From positions 1-64,000 of the forward strand of contig NZ_JACJTQ010000004.1 of the NCBI RefSeq assembly GCF_014698735.1: a DNA stretch of 64,000 nt, written 5' to 3'. Shown here one piece after another: positions 1 to 7,888 of the stretch. This stretch comes from Anabaena catenula FACHB-362. GTDB taxonomy: Bacteria > Cyanobacteriota > Cyanobacteriia > Cyanobacteriales > Nostocaceae. Numbering within the stretch: position 1 is the first letter of the stretch; each line of letters starts with the position of its first letter. Below the pieces are notes generated by a model. It did not search any database, was not told the origin of the DNA, and worked only from the letters and a program-made list of their open reading frames with translations. The translations under genes and the position numbers were made by a program.

Positions 1-2
1 GG

Positions 3-68
3 AATCTGTTTACTTCTGTTATCCGTGAGCATATTTTTGCCAACATTGGCAAGGATGCCATTATTTAG
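3..68 (+). CDS. possible 3' end of a gene entering from the left (partial)
   Basis: An open frame runs in from the left edge (codons from base 3) and stops at a TAG at 66-68. The 21 visible residues include IREHIFANIGKDA, which looks like protein sequence rather than random translation, but the family cannot be named from this length. It would be convergent with the minus-strand gene ending at 65, with the two stop codons overlapping. It could be chance. Confidence 0.3.
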   Translation, partial: NLFTSVIREHIFANIGKDAII

Positions 69-745
69 AATACATAGATGATCTTTTTTGTCAATGCGTA
101 AGTCCTATGTTTAACAAATTTCCAGGTTCCGCTATTACTATCTCTATCTGAACCGGCAGCCGTTGAGACACACAGCAGATTCTCAGAACAGCCTCTTCCC
201 CTGGTATCCAAATAACCTCCTTGCCAATTACCGTAACCATTCAAAATATGAACAGGTTGATCTTCACTTATGGAACCTGAAGACTTGAATTTAGGAATTA
301 TTTTCCATGTGCCGCTACCACTATCTCTGTTGGTGCTGTTGGCTGTGGATACGCACAGCAGATTCTCAGAACAGCCTCTTCCCCTCGTATCTAAGTAACC
401 ACCATTACCTTGAGCATATTGATTCTGAAAATAAACATCATCAAGGGATTTAACTGCTCCTTTTTTTCCAGTCTTTGAGAGGATTTTCCATGTACCGCTA
501 CCATTATCTCTGTTAGGGCTGTTAGCTGTGGAGACACACAGCATATTTTCAGAACAGTTTCTTCCTCTGGTGTCCAAATAACCTCCTTGCCAATTATCGT
601 AACCATTAACGATCTTGTATGTTTCTCCATACCTGAGTTTTGCTGTATGTGCTTCGCTGGAATTAGTATTGGTAAAGCTGAATATGCTAGTTGCTAATAA
701 TAAGAAAGCGCCCATTGTTGCTTTTATCAACTTAGGTTTCTTCAT
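65..745 (-). CDS. secreted protein with three Cys-containing repeats (lectin-like, function unknown)
   Basis: I place the start at the ATG at 745 (226 aa). An AAGGAG Shine-Dalgarno sits 9 bases upstream and the protein then begins with a clear signal peptide (MKKPKLIKATMGAFLLLATS). A longer frame back to 835 has no leader-like N-terminus. The mature part holds three copies of a roughly 55-residue unit with the core GGYLDTRGRGCSENLLCVST followed by an RD..SGTWK segment, at about residues 45-90, 104-150 and 165-212. Each copy has a Cys pair six residues apart, likely a disulphide. Three-fold repetition suggests a beta-trefoil or lectin-like fold, but that is inference. Repeats two and three are nearly identical in DNA over their Cys core, so the duplication is recent or homogenised. 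No functional partner lies nearby. Confidence 0.75.
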   Translation of the reverse strand: MKKPKLIKATMGAFLLLATSIFSFTNTNSSEAHTAKLRYGETYKIVNGYDNWQGGYLDTRGRNCSENMLCVSTANSPNRDNGSGTWKILSKTGKKGAVKSLDDVYFQNQYAQGNGGYLDTRGRGCSENLLCVSTANSTNRDSGSGTWKIIPKFKSSGSISEDQPVHILNGYGNWQGGYLDTRGRGCSENLLCVSTAAGSDRDSNSGTWKFVKHRTYALTKKIIYVF

Positions 746-1150
746 CAGAAATTGCTCCTTCATAATTTTGCCATTTAATCTGTTATTTGCTGGCGATACA
801 CTAGCGGAATCTGTTTTGTTAGTTTGAGATGTCATTTTAGTTATTTCCTAATTTGCGGTATTTGAACTGTTCTATTTATCTACACGTTCATCCTGCGGTT
901 TTTATGCACAGGTCAAGTTTTAGCTTTCTAGTGACAATGCTTATTAGCATTACCTATTGGGCTTCTTGCTGAGTTACACGTTTGACTTTTGAGGCTTATG
1001 CAGTTTTGACGGGACAAATCCCCAAATTTTTTTTATTCCCAAGTCCCCTACCTCACGACTTCCTCACAAACTAGCTCTAAATTCTAGATAAATTCAGCTA
1101 TTGGGCTGATCTCGAAAGGTTGCAGACTAGGCTTAAGTGATGAGGTCGTT
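746..1150. other. intergenic, no gene seen
   Basis: Divergent promoter region between the secreted repeat protein (minus) and the radical-SAM gene (plus). The open frame continuing upstream to 835 lacks a ribosome-binding site and is treated as leader. A short poly-T run lies near 1029. I see no RNA gene, strong terminator or conserved operator. Confidence 0.5.
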
Positions 1151-1966
1151 ATGAGTCAATCGCCAATACCGGAAAAACTAGAATATCCCTCAGTATATGG
1201 CCCGGTAAATTCTTGGCGATTTGGGCAATCGCTGGGTATCGATCCTATTGGGATCATATCTACCTGTTCTTTTAACTGTGTCTATTGTCAGTTAGGGAAT
1301 ATTCAGCAAAAGACAACTCAACGGCGAATTTTTGTCCCTACTAGCCAAATTATCTCTGATTTGCAAAGGTTTGTACGGAGAGAAGTGCCAATAGATGTAG
1401 TCACTATTAGTGGTAGTGGTGAACCCACCCTAGCGCTGAATTTAGGGGAAATTCTGGCAGCGACAAAAGAAATCATCAAACAACCAAAAGTGGTATTAGC
1501 CAATAGCACTTTGCTAGGTGATAAATCAGTTCGGGACGCTTTAGCACTAGCAGATATTGTTGCCGTTAAACTGGATGCGGTTTCGTCAAATCAACTACGG
1601 CAGATTAATCAGCCATTAGATACGATTGATTTACCAGATATCCTCAAGGGAATTGAACAATTTAGACAGGAATATCAGGGATGTATGGCAATACAAACCA
1701 TGATTTTGTCTTCTTGGACGGCAGAAATACAAGCACATTACATACACTTGATTAAGCGTCTCCAACCTGATGAAATTCAACTTAACATTCCTTACCGTTC
1801 CCGCATCTTAGTTGATCAGTTAGAATCCAGAGATGATGAGATTGTCGAATCTCGCTCTTATAGCTGTCAAAATCTCAAATGTATCAGCGCTGAAGAACTC
1901 AGTGCTTTGGCTCAAAAAATTTATAATGTTACTAAAATTCCTGTGCGTTACGCCCCAACTTCGTAA
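1151..1966 (+). CDS. radical SAM protein (wybutosine-synthase/TYW1-like family)
   Basis: A 271-residue protein with the radical-SAM cluster motif CSFNCVYC (C39, C43, C46), which binds a 4Fe-4S cluster and S-adenosylmethionine. A Gly-rich SGSGEPTLAL segment matches the SAM-binding GGEP region. The overall arrangement resembles the COG0731 Fe-S oxidoreductases related to archaeal and eukaryotic TYW1, but the bacterial members have no settled substrate, so no reaction is assigned. The ATG at 1151 has only a weak GAGG upstream. The next gene on the same strand is another, unrelated radical-SAM protein, separated by a 145-base repeat-filled gap, so co-transcription is uncertain. Confidence 0.8.
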   Translation: MSQSPIPEKLEYPSVYGPVNSWRFGQSLGIDPIGIISTCSFNCVYCQLGNIQQKTTQRRIFVPTSQIISDLQRFVRREVPIDVVTISGSGEPTLALNLGEILAATKEIIKQPKVVLANSTLLGDKSVRDALALADIVAVKLDAVSSNQLRQINQPLDTIDLPDILKGIEQFRQEYQGCMAIQTMILSSWTAEIQAHYIHLIKRLQPDEIQLNIPYRSRILVDQLESRDDEIVESRSYSCQNLKCISAEELSALAQKIYNVTKIPVRYAPTS

Positions 1967-1968
1967 TT

Positions 1969-2071
1969 CGTAATTCGTAAACAGGGAATTCTTAATTTTC
2001 CTCGCGTCCCCGCGTCCCCCCATCTCCGTGTCTCCGCGTCCTCATCTCCCCGCGTCTCCCCTGTCACCTGT
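1969..2071. repeat. STRR-containing dispersed repeat, left arm of an inverted pair
   Basis: Consists of GTAATTCGTAAACAGGGAA, then TTCTTAATTTTCCTCGCG, then CGCGTCC/CATCTCC heptamers. The same unit is present in reverse orientation at 2739-2840, and a related copy lies at 48503-48644. It fills the gap between the two radical-SAM genes. Confidence 0.75.
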
Positions 2072-2111
2072 ACTATCTAACTTCAATATTCTGCAATTAA
2101 GGAGTTAAGAC

Positions 2112-2735
2112 ATGGAACCTAAGTCAATGGACTTATTATTAGCACTCAAGGAAATTCCCGCTGGCTATCTCAACATTATGGGTTATGTTGATAAGTCAGA
2201 AGTCAACGGACCTGGTAGTCGTGCTGTGGTTTGGGTGCAAGGTTGTCCCCGTGAGTGTGCTGGTTGCTTTAATCCCAATTCTTGGACATTTGAGATTAAT
2301 CAGCTAGTTGCTATTGATACCCTGGCAGCAGATATTATCAAAAATCCCCATAACACAGGTGTAACTTTTTCAGGTGGTGAACCATTTTGGCAAGCATCCG
2401 CATTAGCTAATTTAGCGCGTCAGGTGAAAGCCGCAGGATTAAATGTGATGTCTTTTACCGGGTTCACCCTCAAGCAACTACAATCTGAATCTGCACCTCC
2501 CGGTTCCCAAGAATTGTTAGCAGAATTAGATATTTTAATTGACGGGCCTTTTATCCAATCTCAAGCAATTAATTCTCCTACGTCTCCTGTTGCTTCTAGA
2601 AATCAACAGGTTCATATCTTCAACCCTGAATTTAAAGACCAAATTAGCTGGGCCAGTGACCAAATAGAAGTTCACGTTCTCAAAGATGGCGATCGCATTG
2701 TCACTGGTTATCAAGGTTGGTTAGAACTAACTTAG
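2112..2735 (+). CDS. radical SAM activating-enzyme-like protein (NrdG/PflA-type)
   Basis: A 207-residue protein with the short 4Fe-4S motif CPRECAGC (C45, C49, C52) preceded by WVQGC, and TFSGGEP for SAM binding. This pattern and size fit the activating enzymes of glycyl-radical enzymes (anaerobic ribonucleotide reductase or formate-lyase type). No glycyl-radical partner gene is in the window, so the substrate is unknown. The start is well supported: AAGGAG at 2099-2104 lies 7 bases before the ATG. The gene sits alone between two inverted copies of a dispersed repeat of about 90 bases. Confidence 0.75.
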   Translation: MEPKSMDLLLALKEIPAGYLNIMGYVDKSEVNGPGSRAVVWVQGCPRECAGCFNPNSWTFEINQLVAIDTLAADIIKNPHNTGVTFSGGEPFWQASALANLARQVKAAGLNVMSFTGFTLKQLQSESAPPGSQELLAELDILIDGPFIQSQAINSPTSPVASRNQQVHIFNPEFKDQISWASDQIEVHVLKDGDRIVTGYQGWLELT

Positions 2736-2738
2736 GGC

Positions 2739-2875
2739 AAGGGTGCAGGGGAGACACGGGGACGCGGAGATGGGGAGACGCGGGGACGCGAGGAAAATTA
2801 AGAGTTCCCTGTTAAGAGTTCCCTGTTTACGAATTACGTATCCCTAGCGGGACCGTAGGCACTATTACGAATTAC
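2739..2875. repeat. STRR-containing dispersed repeat, right arm of an inverted pair
   Basis: Reverse-complement relative of 1969-2071: CGGGGACGCG/GGAGACG heptamers, GGAAAATTAAGAGTTCCCTG, then TTTACGAATTACG and TCCCTAGCGGGACCGTAGGC. The last module recurs near 17688-17765 and 48600-48640, so this is a genome-wide composite repeat. Confidence 0.75.
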
Positions 2876-2876
2876 C

Positions 2877-4148
2877 TTAGCACCACGTCTGTAAAACGCG
2901 ACCTTTGATTTCTTGCCCAAACCAAGGTGTATTATTAGATAGTGTATGCAAATTTTCTCTGTTGACTTTCCAGGTTTGCTGAGGATCAAATAATGTTAAT
3001 TCGGCTTTTTCACCAGATTTAATAGCTTTCAGTTCTTGCTGTAAACAGGCCGCTGGCTTGTTACTTAAAACCTGCCATAATTCTAAAGCTGTAAATTCCC
3101 CAGTTTCAACGAGATTTTGCCACAGTAAGGGCAATGCTAATTCTAAACCTATTGCCCCTGGTGGTGATTCCGCAAAGGCTTGGACTTTTTCTTCGTAGGT
3201 ATAAGCTGCATGATCAATAGCGATCGCATCTATGACTCCTCCACGCACTCCCCCACGCAACGCCACTACATCACTGGGATTTCCTAAAGGTGGGTCTAAA
3301 TGCAAGGATGTGTGATAACTCTTAATATCTCTAGTATCAAGTAACAAATGCATCCAAGTGGTGCTGGCTGTAACTGGTAAACCTTGAAATTTTGCAGTCG
3401 CAATCAGTTCCACACTCCGCGCTGTAGAAACCCGCATAATATGTACAGGTGTACGAATCGCGGCGACTAATTCCAACAAAGCTGCGATCGCAGTTGTTTC
3501 CGCACTAGCTGGAACAGGAGGTAAACCCACACGGAAAGCTTCCGCACCTTCCCGCATCATCCCATTTGCGGATAAATAGCGATCGCATGGACAAAACGCC
3601 ACAGGTTTACCAAAAGGTTGGAGATATTCCAACACCCGTCGTACCAGTCCCAAATTTTCCCAAGGTTTACCATCCGTAAAACCCACAACTCCCGCAGTAG
3701 CTAAATCGGCAAATTCCGTCAACTGCTTACCAGCTAAATCGAGAGTTATTGCACCCCAAACTTGAAGATGGGGAGAAGAAGAATCTAAACCCTCGTCTAA
3801 CTTAATCTGCTTCTGTAATTGAGCCACCAAAGCCGGGTTATCAATAGCTGGCAATGTATCTGGTAAAACACTCACTCTCGTAAAACCACCAGCAGATGCA
3901 GCTTGCAAAAAAGAAACCAGAGTTTCTCTCTCTTCAAACCCAGGTTCACCAGAATGGCTATATAAATCTACTAAACCATTACCCAGAACTAACCCCCGAC
4001 AATCTCTAATAACAGTATCGGGACTGATATCAGCAATTTGTGGAGCTATTGCTTGGATATAACCATCAGCAATTAACACATCAGCTATTTGATCAGTTCC
4101 CGAAACTGGGTCGATTACCCTTACTTGTTGCAACAGTTCAGTTGTCAT
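2877..4148 (-). CDS. dihydroorotase-like amidohydrolase, probably non-catalytic
   Basis: A 423-residue amidohydrolase-fold protein with the overall pattern of class I dihydroorotase (pyrimidine synthesis, carbamoyl-aspartate to dihydroorotate). The usual metal and substrate motif DxHxHxREPG reads DLYSHSGEPG here (residues 61-70): the first metal His is Tyr63 and the substrate Arg is Gly67. Later, the usual DHAPH reads DHAAY. With these ligands gone, the protein is unlikely to be an active zinc dihydroorotase. Inactive homologues (PyrC') in other bacteria serve as structural partners of aspartate transcarbamoylase, which is one possible role here. No pyr gene is adjacent. It may be a single gene unit. 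Confidence 0.8.
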   Translation of the reverse strand: MTTELLQQVRVIDPVSGTDQIADVLIADGYIQAIAPQIADISPDTVIRDCRGLVLGNGLVDLYSHSGEPGFEERETLVSFLQAASAGGFTRVSVLPDTLPAIDNPALVAQLQKQIKLDEGLDSSSPHLQVWGAITLDLAGKQLTEFADLATAGVVGFTDGKPWENLGLVRRVLEYLQPFGKPVAFCPCDRYLSANGMMREGAEAFRVGLPPVPASAETTAIAALLELVAAIRTPVHIMRVSTARSVELIATAKFQGLPVTASTTWMHLLLDTRDIKSYHTSLHLDPPLGNPSDVVALRGGVRGGVIDAIAIDHAAYTYEEKVQAFAESPPGAIGLELALPLLWQNLVETGEFTALELWQVLSNKPAACLQQELKAIKSGEKAELTLFDPQQTWKVNRENLHTLSNNTPWFGQEIKGRVLQTWC

Positions 4149-4314
4149 GTGCTATTAGCTTTTACCTATGAGTGCTTCAGCTGTGTGTCTATTTTATTTG
4201 TTCAATATGCAAATTTTAGATTTCGGATTTGAGATGAATGGAAAAATCTCATCATCTAAAATTCAATAAACGACAGCCGATAGCATAGCGTGGCCTCAGC
4301 CCTACAATGAACCC

Positions 4315-5658
4315 CTACAATGCTCCAGCAGCCGTTTTATCCAGTACACCGCCACTTAAGTGACTGGTGATATTCATAGCTTCCAAAACTGGTAAACCAT
4401 TTGCTCCTTCGGGGTAGTCAATCACACTAACTGCGCCATTTCCCTGGCGGAAATTCCAGAAATTTTCTGGTGATAAACCAAGAATATGACAAAGTAAGGT
4501 TTTATTAGTAGCGTCGTGGGCTACCACCAAACCGATTTTGAGTTGATTTACCTCAGCGGCTGCTAATATTAAACGCCAAGCAGCAACACTACGTTCCCGT
4601 ACCTGTTGCAAATTTTCTCCTTCTGGCATTTGTACCTCTGCTGGTAATGTGCGCCAGCGTTCTAACTCTCCGGGAAACTCTTGCTCTATTTCTTTTTCAA
4701 ATTTTCCTTCCCAGAGTCCGTGACTAATTTCCCTTAAACCTTCAAGTAGTTCTAACTTGACACCAGGATGCTGCTTAAGGATAATTTCAGCTGTTTCTTT
4801 CGGACGCGCCATTGTGCTGCTAAAAGCAAAATCAATTTTTACATCTTTGAGAAATTCTCCAGCTTTTGCAGCTTGTTGTCTCCCATTATCGTTGAGAGGA
4901 ACATCAATTTGACCTTGAAACTGGCCTTGGCGATTCCATTCAGTTTCGCCGTGACGTACTAATAATAATCGGAATCCTTGATGATTCGGTCGCAAAGTGG
5001 GTAGAGTATCTCCCAAATGTTGCGTCTGATTCATTGATTCTAGTTGCACTGGTTCACCCAAACCGCCACTAAAATTCAAGATGCTAATACCGCAGTTAGA
5101 TTGCTGTATTCCATGATAGCCACTGGGGGGAATTCCCAAAGCTGTACTAATCAGCGCGCGATTAATACCATTATGTCCAACGATGAGAATATTTTCGCCT
5201 TGATGACGAGATAAAATTTCTTGCCAAAACTGCTGTGCTTGCTCGTACAAAGCCAGAACGGGAAAATGTTCTCGTGTCCCCTGTGCTTCATGGATCATCA
5301 TCCGCAGTTCGTGGGGGCGTTTTTTCCAAATGCTATAGTCTTCAGGAAACTTTTCTTTAACATCACTACTCAGCATTTCTGCCCACAAAGGCAAATCAAC
5401 TTCTAGTAATTCTTCAGAAACTTGGATTTGGGCAGACTGTTCAACCAATTCACTGCGAATAATCTCTGCGGTAGTTTTGGCACGGTTGAGGGGACTGCAA
5501 TAAATTGCCTGAAATGAAATGTTACTGAGGGCTTTACCTGCTTGACTAGCGTCGTTACGACCTTTTTGGGTTAGTCTTGACGCATCAGTCCGCCCTTGGA
5601 TGCGTTTCTCAGTATTGTAGGTACTCTGACCATGACGCACAATGATGACACGAGTCAT
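4315..5658 (-). CDS. two-domain histidine phosphatase (phosphoglycerate-mutase-like)
   Basis: A 447-residue protein made of two tandem histidine-phosphatase domains. Each carries the catalytic RHG motif: VIIVRHGQSTYN at residues 4-15 and LLLVRHGETEWN near residue 232. Each also has the second catalytic His (VGHNGINR in the first, VVAHDATN in the second). The reaction is phosphate transfer or hydrolysis through a phosphohistidine. Two-domain forms are common in cyanobacteria and are often labelled phosphoglycerate mutase or carboxyarabinitol-phosphate phosphatase. The substrate cannot be told from sequence. Both domains keep their catalytic residues. Confidence 0.85.
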   Translation of the reverse strand: MTRVIIVRHGQSTYNTEKRIQGRTDASRLTQKGRNDASQAGKALSNISFQAIYCSPLNRAKTTAEIIRSELVEQSAQIQVSEELLEVDLPLWAEMLSSDVKEKFPEDYSIWKKRPHELRMMIHEAQGTREHFPVLALYEQAQQFWQEILSRHQGENILIVGHNGINRALISTALGIPPSGYHGIQQSNCGISILNFSGGLGEPVQLESMNQTQHLGDTLPTLRPNHQGFRLLLVRHGETEWNRQGQFQGQIDVPLNDNGRQQAAKAGEFLKDVKIDFAFSSTMARPKETAEIILKQHPGVKLELLEGLREISHGLWEGKFEKEIEQEFPGELERWRTLPAEVQMPEGENLQQVRERSVAAWRLILAAAEVNQLKIGLVVAHDATNKTLLCHILGLSPENFWNFRQGNGAVSVIDYPEGANGLPVLEAMNITSHLSGGVLDKTAAGAL

Positions 5659-5834
5659 CTTTTTCCCCTCCTCTATCTAAAGGACTAATTTTACTGCATA
5701 ATGTTGTCCTAAATATTGCAAAAATTAAATCATCGTTCCATACAGTAATATCGTGTTCGATTAAAGACTTATAATTGGGTCTGACACGGAGAGGTTTGTT
5801 TATAAGTAATTAAGCGAACATAATACTACTTAGA

Positions 5835-6194
5835 TTATTGATCATCACTCACATCTAACTGCACTTGTAAACCATCATTACCATTAATAGTTTGATTTGC
5901 TGGTTGCAGAAAAATCGCATTACTAGGTATTGATATTGACTCACTCAGCGGTAATTCTTCGTAAATGAGGTTTTGCTGACTCCGATTGTTAGATGTATTT
6001 CCGGGATTTTGTTGGTTAAAAAATTTATCGAAGTCATTTTGAGCGCTGCGATAATCAATATTAACTAGAGACTCACCACTTAAAGTAAAACTTCCTGGTT
6101 GAGGCTGTGCTAAATTCGACTGTGCATACACCGTGCTATCTACGCTGAAAAGAGCGGATATAATTCCTAATGTAATAGTAATTTTTGCTGGCAT
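5835..6194 (-). CDS. small secreted protein, unknown function
   Basis: A 119-residue protein with an N-terminal signal peptide (ITITLGIISALFSVDSTVYA, cleavage likely after VYA-Q). The mature part is rich in Asn, Gln and Ser, acidic at the C-terminus, and has no Cys. I recognise no domain. It is flanked by repeat-containing gaps and has no obvious operon partner. The start is the first ATG that gives a complete leader. Confidence 0.6.
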   Translation of the reverse strand: MPAKITITLGIISALFSVDSTVYAQSNLAQPQPGSFTLSGESLVNIDYRSAQNDFDKFFNQQNPGNTSNNRSQQNLIYEELPLSESISIPSNAIFLQPANQTINGNDGLQVQLDVSDDQ

Positions 6195-6667
6195 GGATTT
6201 TATCCAATTCTTTATTAAGAGGATGTAAATTTCCCTGATCAGAAAGATATTCTTACTGCTGATGATTATAAATCACGCTTTAGATAGATTTGTATTGACA
6301 TACACATATTTTTATTAACTATTATTAATTATATTTAAAATACTATTACTGCTTTCATTTACATACAGCAGATTTCAGGTAAGTGAAGTACAAAATTTAA
6401 TAACAAAGCCATATAAAAAGGTAAGAATTCAGGAGTCAGGAGTCAGGAGTCAGGAGACGCTACGCAGACCTATGGCTTACGCCACGCTGCGCTATCGGTT
6501 CAGAATGCTTATGAAATGAAGAATAGAGAGAAGTGAGATTTTATCAAAATCATCAAAGTTGACTAAAAAAGCCTTTATTCTCCTGACTTGGAGTATTCTC
6601 TATCCTGAATACTTACATAAAAAGAAAGTTTCAACCCTATTCACTATTCCCTGTTCCCTGCTGTAAT
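6195..6667. other. intergenic with CAGGAGT repeats, no gene seen
   Basis: AT-rich spacer of 473 bases. It contains almost four CAGGAGT heptamers at 6430-6456, followed by a palindromic dispersed-repeat module (CTACGCAGACCTATGGCTTA and CGCCACGCTGCGC) at about 6457-6495. A copy of ATACAGCAGATTTCAGG at about 6364 matches the ends of the repeat elements near 15.3 and 16.2 kb. No supported coding region. Confidence 0.6.
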
Positions 6668-7888
6668 TTATTCTTCATTAATCACAGCTAACACAGATTT
6701 TGGTAATAACTTTTCTTTAAACCAAATAATTTTCGCAGGTACATCATCTAATTTAACACCGGCTTTTTCTAAATTTAATCTTTCCGAAATTGCCAAAATC
6801 AAATTATCACAATTTGCGCGCCGCACCTGAGAAAACTTCTTTTGTAAATATTCTGGTCGCCAATAACCGACAATTTCTAATAAAAAGCTACGTCCATCAG
6901 GATGTACTAGACGAAAATCGGGAATCATCACACTTCCAGGAATAGGAATTAAATCAACTTCTCGCTCTAAAATCCAACCACTTTTCAACCCATCCCATTT
7001 ATCAGCGAAAGATTGTTCCAACATACTATCATAAGGCTTACCAGGTGGATAATGAGAGACTAAACCACATTCAGAATTGAGAGTAAACCTGCCGATTTTC
7101 CATTCATTTGTATAAAAATCTCGTGTTTGTAAAGTTGCAGCTAAACTCCATTTAGTCACATGAAGTAAAGCCGGAATCATTTTAGCTATTGATAAACCAT
7201 AACGAGTACTAGGAGTAAATAAACTTGTTGGGCCATCAATGCTAATTGTAAACCCATGATCAGCATCACCTTCAATATAAGCCATTAATTGAAACAACTT
7301 CAAATAACGAAATAACAACTTATATTCTCCTGGGACATTGCGATGAGCATTTAACACCAACTGACTGGCTTTATAAAAAACACCTTGTACCTGAGATAAA
7401 TTATAGCGATGTAATAAATCTTCTGGTTTTGGCGCATCAAAAGCAGTTAAGATTTTATTTTCAGACAAATCAGCATAAAGTCCATCACGTACCTGAATAG
7501 GTAAAACTTCCTGCTTTAATTCCTGACTTAATTCATCAGCAACTTTGTTTAAAGTAACTTCCGTTGCTTCCCGACTAGGAAAAGATTTTGCAGCCAAAGA
7601 AAAAACTCGTTCCCTTAACATGGGTGGTTCCAGAGGACTAACAACTTCAAAAGTGCAAAAACTGCTTTTGAGAATATAAGCCAAACCGCGCTTCATCCTA
7701 TAATCAGTCGTATCACCTTCAAAATCCGTCAATTGACGCTCAAGCAACCCTTGAGTTTTCCCCACTGCTTCCTGAAAAAAATTAATTAAATCATTCCCCA
7801 AAGCCAAATGCTTCTGATCAAGTTTCAGTCTTTTCGGGATAATTTCCTCCCCGTTTTGACGATGAATCAATAACTCCGTTGGTAACAT
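6668..7888 (-). CDS. Bax1-like nuclease (DUF790 family), partner of XPB-type helicase
   Basis: A 406-residue protein matching in layout the DUF790/Bax1 family, known from archaea as the structure-specific endonuclease that pairs with XPB helicase in a repair complex. Around residues 325-355 it has a PD-(D/E)XK-like core, IPDFRLVHPDGRSFLLEIVG, followed by YW. The Asp and the Glu of EIV are the likely metal ligands. Its start overlaps the 3' end of the helicase gene by 71 bases, so the two are almost certainly translated from one message. Nucleotide-excision or fork repair is inferred from the archaeal pair and is not shown by this sequence. Confidence 0.8.
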   Translation of the reverse strand: MLPTELLIHRQNGEEIIPKRLKLDQKHLALGNDLINFFQEAVGKTQGLLERQLTDFEGDTTDYRMKRGLAYILKSSFCTFEVVSPLEPPMLRERVFSLAAKSFPSREATEVTLNKVADELSQELKQEVLPIQVRDGLYADLSENKILTAFDAPKPEDLLHRYNLSQVQGVFYKASQLVLNAHRNVPGEYKLLFRYLKLFQLMAYIEGDADHGFTISIDGPTSLFTPSTRYGLSIAKMIPALLHVTKWSLAATLQTRDFYTNEWKIGRFTLNSECGLVSHYPPGKPYDSMLEQSFADKWDGLKSGWILEREVDLIPIPGSVMIPDFRLVHPDGRSFLLEIVGYWRPEYLQKKFSQVRRANCDNLILAISERLNLEKAGVKLDDVPAKIIWFKEKLLPKSVLAVINEE

